Part shown: positions 18,371 to 27,334 of the stretch, one piece after another
Layout of the letters: each line of letters starts with the position of its first letter
How positions within the stretch are numbered: position 1 is the stretch's first letter
NCBI RefSeq assembly: GCF_021390515.1
Contig: NZ_JAJUXI010000014.1
Coordinates: forward strand, 124,001 to 188,000
Reading direction: 5' to 3'
Length of the DNA: 64,000 bases
Source of the DNA: Dyadobacter sp. CY326
Lineage (GTDB): Bacteria; Bacteroidota; Bacteroidia; Cytophagales; Spirosomataceae
The notes under the pieces: model-generated
Told to the model about the DNA's origin: nothing
Database searches by the model: none
The model's input: only the letters and a program-made list of their open reading frames with translations
Position numbers and translations under genes: made by a program

Positions 18371-19251
18371 TGCAATTACTGGACGGGAAAGCGATTTCAT
18401 CCCAAATAAAATTTGAAATAAAGAACGAGGTGGAAGCGTGGATCGCTGACGGCGGGAAAAAACCGCATTTGGCTGCAATTCTTGTTGGAGCAGATGGCGC
18501 GAGCGAAACCTACGTGGCTTCCAAAATCCGCAGCTGCGAGGAAATCGGTTTTACTTCCACGTTATTGCGATTTGGGCCTGAAATAAGTGAAAAAGAGTTG
18601 TTGGACGCGGTTGAAGGACTGAATAATGATCCGGACGTGGATGGATTCATTGTGCAACTTCCGCTGCCAAAGCACATTTCCGAAAACACGATCATGGAGG
18701 CTGTCAATCCGGCCAAGGACGTGGACGGTTTTCATCCGGTTAATGTTGGTAAAATGTGCAAAGGACTGCCTGCATACATTTCGGCAACGCCTTTTGGCAT
18801 TATGGAAATGCTCATTCGTGCGAAAATCGAAACGAGTGGCAAGCATTGCGTAGTCATCGGCCGCAGCCAGATTGTGGGGCTGCCCATGAGCATTTTAATG
18901 CAGCGCAATGAATATCCAGGGAATTGCACGGTCACAATCACGCATTCCAAAACGCAGAACTTGAAAGAAATCTGCCAAACTGCGGATATTTTGATCGTCG
19001 CATTGGGCAGGCCAGAATTTGTTACTGCGGATTACGTTAAGGAAGGAGCAGTTGTGATTGATGTGGGCATTTCAAGAGTTGTCGATGAGACTAAGAAAAG
19101 TGGATTTGCGATTAAAGGAGATGTGAATTTCAATGATGTTGCTCCCAAAGCAAGTTACATTACGCCGGTGCCGGGAGGCGTTGGTTTGATGACAATTTGC
19201 GGATTGCTTACCAATACATTTAAAGCTGCGAAGAAGGAGATTTATCAATAA
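18370..19251 (+). CDS. folD: Bifunctional methylenetetrahydrofolate dehydrogenase / methenyl-THF cyclohydrolase
   Basis: 293 aa. The catalytic motif ETYVASKIRSCEEIG contains Y48 and K52. The second signature VDGFHPVNVGKM and the NADP-binding GRSQIVGLPMSILM follow, with the C-terminal PGGVGLMTICGLLTNT block. It interconverts 5,10-methylene-, methenyl- and 10-formyl-tetrahydrofolate for purine and fMet synthesis. It starts on the last base of the sir2 stop (TAATG), indicating translational coupling, and is followed after 8 nt by an XRE regulator. Confidence 0.96.
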   Translation: MQLLDGKAISSQIKFEIKNEVEAWIADGGKKPHLAAILVGADGASETYVASKIRSCEEIGFTSTLLRFGPEISEKELLDAVEGLNNDPDVDGFIVQLPLPKHISENTIMEAVNPAKDVDGFHPVNVGKMCKGLPAYISATPFGIMEMLIRAKIETSGKHCVVIGRSQIVGLPMSILMQRNEYPGNCTVTITHSKTQNLKEICQTADILIVALGRPEFVTADYVKEGAVVIDVGISRVVDETKKSGFAIKGDVNFNDVAPKASYITPVPGGVGLMTICGLLTNTFKAAKKEIYQ

Positions 19252-19259
19252 CGTGCATT

Positions 19260-20318
19260 ATGAGCATCGTCAGCAATAACATCAAATATCTCAGAAGGCT
19301 GAACGGCCTTACTCAGGAGCAGTTTGCAAGAAAAATTGCAATAAAACGCTCATTGCTTGGCGCTTACGAGGAAGCCCGTGCCAACCCGAACCTGACGAAT
19401 TTGAAAAATATGGCGGCGGCTTTTGGGATTACGGTCGATAACCTGCTCAAAAACGACCTCAGGAAATTAAGAGAAACACCGGACATGTCGCTTCCGATCA
19501 ATGCGAATCGCCAGATGACGGTTTCACATTCCGGAAATGTGCCTACGCCAGCGCAGACAAGGATTCCCGCATTCTCGGAACCGCAGCCTTTGTCCAAAAT
19601 CATGGACAAATATCAGCAGCAGGAACCTGAAATCCGGATGGTTTCCAAGCAAGTGAATTTCAAACCTGTAAACGGCGAACCGCAGGCCCAGCCAACACAA
19701 TTTACGCAGCCAGCGGTTCAGAAGCATCAACCTGTCATTCAAAATCAGCCGGTTAATGTTCGCCCGGATGCGCAATTGCCGGTTTTCAACAATCAGTTTC
19801 AAACCACTCCCTTTAATGCCCAGGTTGAAGAGAAAGCAGTTAACTATCCTACCATTCAGTGGGTTGCAAAGAATCTGCAAGCCGAATATCTCGCTAACTT
19901 TCAGAATCCTGCATATTTAAATCAACTGCCTGTTTTTCAGCTTCCCAATTTGCCAATGGGTTATTATCGGGCGTTTGAAAGCGGTGCGGATTTTATTCAT
20001 CCAGGTTCAATTCTGGTTGGGACATTTGTTAGGAATTGGTATGACATCAAGGACGGGATGCAATATGTGTTCGTGCTTAGCGGCAACGGTTTTGTTTACC
20101 GAACTGCATTTAACCACGTAAAAACATCAGGGATCTTGCTCCTGACGTCAGATATGGCTGGTTTTGAGGCACTTGAAGTTCCGTTGCAGGATGTGCAGGA
20201 AGTTTGGGAAGTGAAGGCTTTTGTGAGCTTGCAAATGCCTGCCCCGCAGCCTTCACTTGAAAGGGTCAGTCTGCTGGTGGATGAATTGCAGCAGGAACTA
20301 AGCCAATACAGATCTTAA
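19260..20318 (+). CDS. XRE-family transcriptional regulator with C-terminal S24-like domain
   Basis: 352 aa. N-terminal helix-turn-helix at about 7-62 (LTQEQFARKIAIKRSLLGAY). A long Pro/Gln/Asn-rich linker runs from about 85 to 190. The C-terminal domain (about 230-325) resembles the LexA/S24 beta-fold (HPGSILVGTFV, YVFVLSGNGFVYR) but I see no clear GDSM catalytic serine, so autocleavage is doubtful and the domain may bind a ligand or dimerise. It is 8 nt after folD and thus likely in the topA-sir2-folD transcript. The stop abuts that of the convergent gene. Confidence 0.82.
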   Translation: MSIVSNNIKYLRRLNGLTQEQFARKIAIKRSLLGAYEEARANPNLTNLKNMAAAFGITVDNLLKNDLRKLRETPDMSLPINANRQMTVSHSGNVPTPAQTRIPAFSEPQPLSKIMDKYQQQEPEIRMVSKQVNFKPVNGEPQAQPTQFTQPAVQKHQPVIQNQPVNVRPDAQLPVFNNQFQTTPFNAQVEEKAVNYPTIQWVAKNLQAEYLANFQNPAYLNQLPVFQLPNLPMGYYRAFESGADFIHPGSILVGTFVRNWYDIKDGMQYVFVLSGNGFVYRTAFNHVKTSGILLLTSDMAGFEALEVPLQDVQEVWEVKAFVSLQMPAPQPSLERVSLLVDELQQELSQYRS

Positions 20319-21092
20319 TTATTTGGACAAAGCATTGAATAATGCTTCAATTTTTTCCAAATCCTTGCTTTTCGCTGTTGTCTCCAAAATGGCGACGCCG
20401 AGCTGATACCAAAGTCCGTCGCCCGCTGTAATGTATTTTCCCTTCTTTGAAGGCTTTTTGTCGGAAGCATTATCAGGCACAAATTCTGCTTTGTAAACCG
20501 TGTCCATGATCTTCTGCAACTGCGTCCAATCCAGGTTTTTAACTGGTCCGTTGCTCTTGGTAACCGTAAACGATTTTTCTGCAAAAGATGCCCTCAGATC
20601 CAACTGCGACTGTTTTTCACCATCAATTTCCAGGTAAGTAAGCTCAAACGGCTTCTCTCTCCCACCCGCTTCAAACACGGCTTGCATAAACTCCTGCAAG
20701 AAGTAAGACCAGCGCTCCTTGTCGACCGGATAAATGGTTACCATTTTGCCATTTTCTTCCAGCTCAATTTCTACAAAGTCCTCAAATTCACTTTCTTCTC
20801 TCTTTCGGATAATTTTGGAAGCGGCAAGAATGTCCTGAAACTGCTTGATCCATATCGCAGGAACATTGCCTTTCCATGCGTAATCATCGTCCGTTGAGAA
20901 CCCCTCGTCCAGCAAATCATCCTCGTCCAAATCATCGCGATCCAGATATTTAATGTCAAAATCAACCGTCAGCTCGTCCTTTGAGGCGATGTCCAGTTTC
21001 AATGTGTAGAAATGCGAGTAAGGCGCCGGAACGACTGACGCAGTTTGAAATCGAACAATGTATTGACCGGGAATCGGAATATTTTTATCCAT
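20319..21092 (-). CDS. Hypothetical protein, acidic
   Basis: 257 aa from the ATG at 21092 (MDKNIPIPGQYIVRFQ); a longer frame to 21134 has no support. No domain recognised. Visible features are an acidic stretch (DRDDLDEDDLLDEGFSTDDD, about 55-74), mixed alpha/beta pattern, no signal peptide and no membrane segment, so it is probably cytoplasmic. The start lies inside the last codons of menE (8-nt overlap), so it is translationally coupled to menE. It may be an uncharacterised protein particular to Cytophagales; a link to menaquinone synthesis is only suggested by position. Confidence 0.75.
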   Translation of the reverse strand: MDKNIPIPGQYIVRFQTASVVPAPYSHFYTLKLDIASKDELTVDFDIKYLDRDDLDEDDLLDEGFSTDDDYAWKGNVPAIWIKQFQDILAASKIIRKREESEFEDFVEIELEENGKMVTIYPVDKERWSYFLQEFMQAVFEAGGREKPFELTYLEIDGEKQSQLDLRASFAEKSFTVTKSNGPVKNLDWTQLQKIMDTVYKAEFVPDNASDKKPSKKGKYITAGDGLWYQLGVAILETTAKSKDLEKIEALFNALSK

Positions 21093-22170
21093 TTTGAGTT
21101 GCGAAAAGTTGTTGAGCTGTGCGGCGTTTGTCAACCTTATCAGTTATTGTTTTGGTAAAATGTCGTGCAAAGTAAACATGTTTCGGGGTTTCATAGGCGG
21201 AAACCCGCTTTCTAATTTCTGTAAAAACAAGATCTGCAAATGTTGCATTCTCGGAGCCTTCCATAATCAGCACCAATTTCTGTCCCAGCTTTTCATCCGG
21301 CTCAAACCAGGAGAAATAGGCATTATTATAATTCAGATCACTGAGAACAGCGCCAACTTCTGCGTCGATTTTATCCAAAACAATTTTCACACCACCCGAA
21401 TTAATCACATTATCAGCCCTCCCAATCCATTTAAATGTGTTTCCAGAAATTTCCACAAGATCATTCGTTTGCACAATTTCGTCATTTGTCACTGGGCCGG
21501 AAACATGCAAGCAACCACGCTCATCCGTCCCGAAAGTGATATTTGGCAAAAAATGATAAGCGTCACTAGCCTCCGGACCATTAAGCCTGCGCAATGCAAT
21601 GTGTGAAACCGTTTCGGTCATGCCGTAACTTTGGAAAACCGGAATGTCCAAGCCAGCAATTTTTTTTTGCAGGGAAATATCAACGGGCGCTCCACCTAAA
21701 AGGATTTTTCCAAATCTGTCGACCTGGTCAATGGTCTCATCATTTTCTAAAACCACATTCAATTGTAAGGGGACAAGCGCTGCAAAATCAAAAACTTCAT
21801 TTTTCCCAACATCCAGCAACGGATTTGACGAGGGCTCAATGATCGTCAACTCCCAATCGAGCACCATTCCGCGCACAAGCATCATCAAGCCGGCAATGTA
21901 ACCGACATTCAGACAGGCCAATGCGCGCGTCCCTTTTCCCAAATCCAATGCTTTTCCCGTCATCTCTGCACTGCTGATCAGCTGGCTTCTCCGGACTTCA
22001 ATGGGTTTCGGGTCGCCCGTGGAGCCCGAGGTTTGCAGCGTAAATATTTGCTGACCTCCCAGCCACGATCGCATGAAGTCATAAGCCTTTGCATGATACG
22101 GATCTGCCGGTCTTTGCTGGGTTTTGATCGAGTTCAGGCTTGTGGTCCAGGGCATTGGAAAGTTATTCAT
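21085..22170 (-). CDS. menE: o-succinylbenzoate--CoA ligase (AMP-binding)
   Basis: 361 aa from the ATG at 22170 (MNNFPMPWTTSLN); the frame extends to a TTG at 22191, less likely. ANL-superfamily motifs: P-loop TLQTSGSTGDPKPIEV, core YGMTETVSH, and WIGRADNVINSGGVKI. It is shorter than stand-alone MenE (about 450 aa), as is usual for Bacteroidota, where the N-terminal domain is reduced. The assignment leans on the divergent menB 113 bp away, the next enzyme in menaquinone synthesis. It forms o-succinylbenzoyl-CoA. Confidence 0.87.
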   Translation of the reverse strand: MNNFPMPWTTSLNSIKTQQRPADPYHAKAYDFMRSWLGGQQIFTLQTSGSTGDPKPIEVRRSQLISSAEMTGKALDLGKGTRALACLNVGYIAGLMMLVRGMVLDWELTIIEPSSNPLLDVGKNEVFDFAALVPLQLNVVLENDETIDQVDRFGKILLGGAPVDISLQKKIAGLDIPVFQSYGMTETVSHIALRRLNGPEASDAYHFLPNITFGTDERGCLHVSGPVTNDEIVQTNDLVEISGNTFKWIGRADNVINSGGVKIVLDKIDAEVGAVLSDLNYNNAYFSWFEPDEKLGQKLVLIMEGSENATFADLVFTEIRKRVSAYETPKHVYFARHFTKTITDKVDKRRTAQQLFATQNG

Positions 22171-22283
22171 TTGTTTTTGAAGGAAACCCAAACAATCTGT
22201 AATTTCGCAGACAGTTGCGAACGAGTTAACGGCGGTTTTAGTTAACTTTTTAACGCCAGATTATTCATTTACATTCCGATTTT

Positions 22284-23108
22284 ATGTCAAGTTCAATCCA
22301 GTGGGAAACCATTAAAGAATACGAAGAAATCCTTTTTACGCTTCACGAAGGCATTGCAAAAATAAGCATAAATCGCCCGCATAAACATAACGCATTCACG
22401 CCGCTGACTGTCACCGAAATGATCGACGCGATGCACATTTGCCGCGAAGATCCACGCATTGACGTCATTATATTGACGGGTGAAGGCGGAAAAGCATTTT
22501 GTTCCGGCGGTGATCAGTCCGTTCGCGGACACGGCGGTTACATTGGCGACGACCACGTTCCTCGTCTGAATGTGCTCGATCTGCAACGCATGATTCGCTC
22601 TATCCCTAAGGCAGTTATCGCGATGGTTGCGGGTTGGGCAATTGGCGGCGGCCACGTGCTGCATGTGATTTGTGACCTTTCAATCGCTGCGGAAAACGCA
22701 AGATTCGGACAAACCGGACCGAAAGTCGGAAGCTTCGACGGCGGTTTTGGCGCGTCTTATCTGGCAAGGGTTGTTGGACAGAAAAAAGCACGCGAAATCT
22801 GGTTCCTATGCGATCAATACGACGCGCAGGAAGCATTGCAAATGGGTTTGGTGAACAAAGTTGTGCCTTTGGAAGACCTGGAAACAACGACCGTTGAATG
22901 GTGTAAAAAGATTCAGGAAAAGAGCCCATTGTCTATTCGCATGCTCAAAAGCTCATTCAATGCAGAGCTCGACGGACAGGCGGGCATTCAGGAATTGGCC
23001 GGAAATGCAACATTGCTTTATTATTTGAGCGAAGAGGCGAAAGAGGGTCAAAATTCTTTTCTGGAAAAGAGAAAGCCTGATTTCAGCAAATTCCCGAAAT
23101 TTCCCTGA
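22284..23108 (+). CDS. menB: 1,4-dihydroxy-2-naphthoyl-CoA synthase
   Basis: 274 aa crotonase-fold enzyme with MenB-specific blocks: FCSGGDQSVRGHGGYIG, GWAIGGGHVLHVICDLSIAA (oxyanion hole), and FGQTGPKVGSFDGGFG with the conserved Asp. The N-terminal DQ-rich DGDQ motif of substrate binding is present as GGDQ. It catalyses Dieckmann-type ring closure of o-succinylbenzoyl-CoA in menaquinone biosynthesis. Divergent from menE, so the two probably share the 113-bp control region (22171-22283), which holds three TTAAC repeats. EVE gene 53 nt downstream. Confidence 0.96.
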   Translation: MSSSIQWETIKEYEEILFTLHEGIAKISINRPHKHNAFTPLTVTEMIDAMHICREDPRIDVIILTGEGGKAFCSGGDQSVRGHGGYIGDDHVPRLNVLDLQRMIRSIPKAVIAMVAGWAIGGGHVLHVICDLSIAAENARFGQTGPKVGSFDGGFGASYLARVVGQKKAREIWFLCDQYDAQEALQMGLVNKVVPLEDLETTTVEWCKKIQEKSPLSIRMLKSSFNAELDGQAGIQELAGNATLLYYLSEEAKEGQNSFLEKRKPDFSKFPKFP

Positions 23109-23161
23109 GTCGCATTCGCCACATTTAACCGAACAATTCGTTAACCTCAAACTGCAATTAC

Positions 23162-23572
23162 ATGAACCATTGGCTTGTAAAAAGTGAACCAAACAAATAT
23201 TCCTGGGACCATCTCGTCAAAGAAAAGGAAGGCATGTGGGACGGTGTCCGAAATTTTGCCGCACGCAACAATCTGATGGCGATGAAAAAAGGGGATCTCG
23301 TTCTTTTTTATCACAGCAATGAGGGGAAAGAGGTTGTTGGTTTGGCGAAAGTTTCCAAAGAACATTATCCAGACCCAACTATTGACACGGGCGACTGGGT
23401 TGTGGTGAATGTTGTTCCGGTGGAAAAATTTCCAAAAACAGTGACATTGGCTGACATTAAGAAGCACGAAATCTTAAAAAATATGGAACTTGTGCGCCTG
23501 TCTCGGCTGTCGGTTGTTCCGGTTAAGCGCGAGGAATTCGATATTATCGTTGCATTGGCACATGAATCTTAA
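23162..23572 (+). CDS. EVE domain protein
   Basis: 136 aa, a single EVE (PUA-like) domain: NHWLVKSEPNKYSWDHL, the hallmark WDGVRNFAARNNL, MKKGDLVLFYHSN and the late block LVRLSRLSVVPV. EVE domains bind modified bases in RNA or DNA (thymocyte protein family, YTH-like). Alone it is a housekeeping-type gene in many bacteria. The last 11 nt overlap the start of the next gene. Confidence 0.93.
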   Translation: MNHWLVKSEPNKYSWDHLVKEKEGMWDGVRNFAARNNLMAMKKGDLVLFYHSNEGKEVVGLAKVSKEHYPDPTIDTGDWVVVNVVPVEKFPKTVTLADIKKHEILKNMELVRLSRLSVVPVKREEFDIIVALAHES

Positions 23573-25130
23573 TTTGACAGCAATTCGTTTCATATTTCTA
23601 TTTCTTATTCTTGCGTCTGCTACATCTTTCGCGCAAGGCGTCAAGCGCATTGAGTTGCCTCTGTCCGGCAACACAGCTTACCAAACGGTGCCGTTGGGCG
23701 CCCAAGGCGTGCTGCTGATTTCCAAGCCGGAAAGAGGAACATTCAATGTTCAAAAATTTGATACAAATCTCGAACGCGTTTTCTCCATCGACGGTCCCAT
23801 TGAAGCCAATCTCGATTACATAACGGCTTCCTATGACGGCCAGGCGGTTTTCTTGCTTTTCAGCAAATTTCGCAGTCCGCTTTACCAAATCGTAAAAGTG
23901 AATGTTGGGCCGGGTTTTGTAGAGACTTTTACAATCAATACAATTGACCGTTTCGAAATTACCGATTTCAAAACCCTAGGTTATTCTGTCTTCATGGCCG
24001 GAATGGTTCGCAATGAACCAGTCCTGATTTTCACCCAGTTGAGAACATCCCAGACGAAGATTTTGCCATCTGCGATCAAAGGTTCCAACGCCATTCAAAC
24101 GGTTGAAGTGGACACGGCGCATCATTTGGTGAATGTTTGTTTTGCGGTTAAAAAAGGAAGGCAAACGCGGATTGTGGCGCGCTCCTATGAAGAAACGGGC
24201 GAGCTTTACGCACAGGTTTCAGTTGATCCGGAAGATGATTTTTCGTTGTTAAGCGGCCGATTGCAGGTTTTGAATGACTCTGTAAAAATCATTATCGGGA
24301 CTTATGGTTATCGCAACATGCAAAGCGCCACTAATGCAGCTTCGCAGGGTTTGTATATCAGCAAATATGTTGGTAATGAGCCTGTTTTCACGCGTTATCA
24401 CAGCTTTACAGACTTCAAAAATTTCTTTAACTTTATGAATGAGCGCCAGCAGGAAAAGATGGAAAAGCGCATTCGTAAGAAAAAGGAAAGCGGGGACGAT
24501 TTGAAACTGAATTACAGGCTATTAGTCCATGACATTGTTCCAAAAGACAATAATTTCTTGTTGGTCGCTGAGGTTTTTTATCCGGAATATCGCTATCAAA
24601 ATCCGACGATGATGGGCGGCCTGGGTTACGGCAGCATGATGGGTTATCCTTTTGGAATGGGGCTTTATAATCCTTACTTATGGAATCCAATGTATGGCGG
24701 GCGCGGTTATAATCAGCAGATTTTTGATGGATTTACATACACGCATGCTGTCGTCGCGGATGTGGATGCGAATGGAAAGCTGCTTTGGGATAACAGCATT
24801 AACTTCGACAATGTAAAAAGCATGGAGCTTCGCGAGAAGATCAAAGTGCAAACATTCAATAACGGCAGTTCGAGGCTGGTTTATAGTCACAATGGCGCCA
24901 TAAAAAGTAAGATTATCAAGGGAAACCAGGTCGTGGACAGCGACCGTGTCATTCCGAATGAAACCAATGTTGAAGGCGATAAAGTCAGAAAGACTAGTAC
25001 GGACGACATTGATTACTGGTATGGAAACTTTTATCTGGCCTGGGGTGAACAACGCATCATTAACGCAGCGGGCGATCCGCAGACACGCGGCCGACGCAAT
25101 GTGTTTTATTTAAACAAAATTGCCTATTAG
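23562..25130 (+). CDS. Secreted protein of unknown function, Gly/Met/Tyr-rich insert
   Basis: 522 aa from the ATG at 23562, chosen because it begins a signal peptide (MNLNLTAIRFIFLFLILASATSFAQ in two parts, cleaved after AQ). It overlaps the EVE gene by 11 nt. The body is beta-rich with propeller-like repeating strands (for example NLDYITASYDGQAVFLLF), and I recognise no family. A charged helical stretch (QEKMEKRIRKKKESGDD, about 305-325) precedes an odd low-complexity insert rich in G, M and Y (NPTMMGGLGYGSMMGYPFGM, about 347-366). Probably periplasmic or surface exposed. Confidence 0.8.
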   Translation: MNLNLTAIRFIFLFLILASATSFAQGVKRIELPLSGNTAYQTVPLGAQGVLLISKPERGTFNVQKFDTNLERVFSIDGPIEANLDYITASYDGQAVFLLFSKFRSPLYQIVKVNVGPGFVETFTINTIDRFEITDFKTLGYSVFMAGMVRNEPVLIFTQLRTSQTKILPSAIKGSNAIQTVEVDTAHHLVNVCFAVKKGRQTRIVARSYEETGELYAQVSVDPEDDFSLLSGRLQVLNDSVKIIIGTYGYRNMQSATNAASQGLYISKYVGNEPVFTRYHSFTDFKNFFNFMNERQQEKMEKRIRKKKESGDDLKLNYRLLVHDIVPKDNNFLLVAEVFYPEYRYQNPTMMGGLGYGSMMGYPFGMGLYNPYLWNPMYGGRGYNQQIFDGFTYTHAVVADVDANGKLLWDNSINFDNVKSMELREKIKVQTFNNGSSRLVYSHNGAIKSKIIKGNQVVDSDRVIPNETNVEGDKVRKTSTDDIDYWYGNFYLAWGEQRIINAAGDPQTRGRRNVFYLNKIAY

Positions 25131-25132
25131 GC

Positions 25133-25180
25133 CCCATACCCCATTTCCGTTGGCTTAAGCCAACGGAAATGGGGTATGGG
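25133..25180. repeat. 48-bp perfect palindrome
   Basis: Every base from 25133 to 25180 pairs around the centre CTTAAG (25154-25159) with no spacer. It begins 3 bp after the stop of the upstream gene and ends 18 bp before the ATG of the methyltransferase on the same strand. A terminator is possible but there is no T-run, and the downstream gene has no visible promoter between. It could equally be a leader hairpin, a transcript-processing site or a dispersed palindromic repeat. Confidence 0.75.
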
Positions 25181-25198
25181 AATGCCAAAAAATTCTAT

Positions 25199-26086
25199 AT
25201 GATTTTATTATCTCCTGAGCAACATACTGATTACCAATTGATCGACACCGGCGGTTTTGAAAAGCTGGAACGGTTTGGCCCATATATCTTGTCAAGACCT
25301 GAGCCTCAGGCAATTTGGGACAAATCCCTTTCTGAGGCGGAATGGGAAAAACGATCCAATGCTGTTTTCAAAAGAGATAAAAATTCTCAAGAAAAAGGCC
25401 AGTGGATTGCGAAAGACGGCATGCCCGACAAATGGGTTTTTCAATACAGAACCGGTGCACTGCATTTGCGTTCGAAGCTTGCATTATCGTCATTCAAGCA
25501 CGTGGGCGTGTTTCCTGAGCAGGCGACGAATTGGGATTACATTGCCAAAAAATTGAAGCAAATTCCTGAGAGTAAGCCTTCTGTCTTAAATCTTTTTGCT
25601 TACACAGGCATAGCATCATTGGCTGCAAAAGCCGCTGGCGCAGACGTTACGCACGTGGATTCGGTGAAGCAAGTAATTAGTTGGTCACGTGAAAATATGG
25701 AACTGAGCGGACTGGACAACATTCGTTGGGTTGTGGAAGATGCATTGAAATTTGTGCAGCGCGAAGTGCGCAGAGGCAATCAATACAATGGAATTATCCT
25801 CGATCCGCCCGCTTATGGCCGCGGTCCCGATGGAGAAAAGTGGCTTTTGGAGGAAAGTTTAAATGAGATCCTGCGACTGTGTGCGTTGCTCTTAAAGAAG
25901 GAAAATTTCTTCTTTATTATCAACTTATATTCGTTAGGTTTCTCAGCGCTCATCGTTGAAAACCTGATCAAGGCACATTTCGGAACGCAAATCCATCATG
26001 AATTCGGGGAATTGTACATTCCGGATTCTTTTGGCAAAAACCTTCCGCTGGGGGTATTTTCCCGATTCTCAGACCAAAATGTCTAA
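25199..26086 (+). CDS. Class I SAM-dependent methyltransferase (rRNA-methyltransferase-like)
   Basis: 295 aa from the ATG at 25199 (MILLSPEQHTDYQLID). An in-frame ATG at 25169 lies within the palindrome and is unlikely. SAM motif I LNLFAYTGIASLAAKAAGA, then THVDSVKQVISWSREN, and catalytic motif IV ILDPPAYGRGP (the DPPxY form of N- or C5-methyltransferases acting on nucleic acid). Overall closest in pattern to the RlmI/RlmK-type rRNA methylases, without a recognisable PUA domain. Overlaps the TPR lipoprotein gene by 8 nt. Confidence 0.87.
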   Translation: MILLSPEQHTDYQLIDTGGFEKLERFGPYILSRPEPQAIWDKSLSEAEWEKRSNAVFKRDKNSQEKGQWIAKDGMPDKWVFQYRTGALHLRSKLALSSFKHVGVFPEQATNWDYIAKKLKQIPESKPSVLNLFAYTGIASLAAKAAGADVTHVDSVKQVISWSRENMELSGLDNIRWVVEDALKFVQREVRRGNQYNGIILDPPAYGRGPDGEKWLLEESLNEILRLCALLLKKENFFFIINLYSLGFSALIVENLIKAHFGTQIHHEFGELYIPDSFGKNLPLGVFSRFSDQNV

Positions 26087-27275
26087 ATCTCTCGGCTACA
26101 TATCTTTTATCATTTCAATCCTTTTGGCCGGTTTCAACATTTCTTGCCAGAGCGACGCCAGAAACTCCACGCGCATTCCGCCAGTGGTCAAAAAATCGCA
26201 TGAGCAATGGCAAAAAGACGCACTTCTGTCACTAACTGAGCTCATTGCCAGAGGCATCGATACGGATCAGAATTACTTCAAAAGAGCGCGCATTTACTTC
26301 GAACAAGAGCAATACACGGAGGCGCTGGAAGACATTAATGAGTCGATTTACGAACAGGAAAACGTTAGCGAATATTTTTTGCTGCGCGGAAAAATCAAGA
26401 GAGAACTTGGTGAAATCGATGCAGCATTGGAGGATGCGCAGCGTGCCGAGGCATTGCAGCAAAGCAGTCCCGAATTATATGTCTTACTCGCGGACGTCCT
26501 GCAAGCCAAAGGGCGTTTTAGAGAAGCGGTCAATTATTTGAACCAAGCCATGAAAATGGCGCCATATGACGGCTCCGCTTATTATGTCAAAGGCATGCTC
26601 CAAGCCAGACAGGGCGATTCGCTGGCTAGTCTGTCGAGTTTCCAATATGCCATGAATGTGAATCCCAAACTTTTGCGCGCCTACGAACAGAGTACGATTA
26701 TACTAAGAAAGCTGAACGATCCGGGCCAGGCACTGACCATTAATGTGAAGGCAATCAGGCGCTTTCCCAATGTTGCCAGCCTTTATTTTGAGAGAGGAGA
26801 AATTTACAACGCGATGGCCAAGCCAGATACGGCCTTTTTTAATTACCAAAAAGCGGTGCTGCTCAAACCGGGTTACGAGGATGCGCTCATGCGTGTTGCG
26901 TCCGTCGGCATTCAGCTTAAACAATATTACAAGGCGATCAGGGCATTGGATCAATTGCTGAAAACGAAGCCTAAATCCAAGGAAATCAATAATATGCTCG
27001 GTTTTGCCTACGAAAAAACCGGCGATTATACCAAAGCAGTCGATTATTATTCCACCGCGCTCGCGCTGAGTCCGGGCGACCAGGATGCGCGTTATGGCCT
27101 TTACAGGATTAGGCGGCAGGAAAACCAGGAACTTTATCCTTCTTACTATCCCGATGAAAACAAAAGTTCGGGTTACAAGCTTCTGGACACGTCGCGGGTG
27201 AAAATTAATGTGATAAAACCGAGGGGAACGACAAATATCCGCGTCGACTCATCTCGAAAAGCTAAAATTCAATAG
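26079..27275 (+). CDS. TPR-repeat lipoprotein-like secreted protein
   Basis: 398 aa from the ATG at 26079, which begins a signal sequence ending in FNISC (probable but weak lipobox, Cys at residue 23). At least eight TPR units follow (about 65-365), for example YFKRARIYFEQEQYTEALEDI, YVKGMLQARQGDSLASLSSF and MLGFAYEKTGDYTKAVDYYS. The short C-terminal tail is basic. Predicted protein-interaction module in the periplasm or at the outer membrane. Coupled by overlap to the methyltransferase gene. Confidence 0.85.
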   Translation: MSKSLGYISFIISILLAGFNISCQSDARNSTRIPPVVKKSHEQWQKDALLSLTELIARGIDTDQNYFKRARIYFEQEQYTEALEDINESIYEQENVSEYFLLRGKIKRELGEIDAALEDAQRAEALQQSSPELYVLLADVLQAKGRFREAVNYLNQAMKMAPYDGSAYYVKGMLQARQGDSLASLSSFQYAMNVNPKLLRAYEQSTIILRKLNDPGQALTINVKAIRRFPNVASLYFERGEIYNAMAKPDTAFFNYQKAVLLKPGYEDALMRVASVGIQLKQYYKAIRALDQLLKTKPKSKEINNMLGFAYEKTGDYTKAVDYYSTALALSPGDQDARYGLYRIRRQENQELYPSYYPDENKSSGYKLLDTSRVKINVIKPRGTTNIRVDSSRKAKIQ

Positions 27276-27334
27276 ATTTGTACTTTACGGCTCTTACGAG
27301 CTTCTGCATCATTGTCATAGAATTAAATTTTTGA

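Noticed and set aside
25169..25198. Methyltransferase start inside the palindrome
   Set aside because: ATG at 25199 gives the natural N-terminus; the earlier codons belong to the palindrome.
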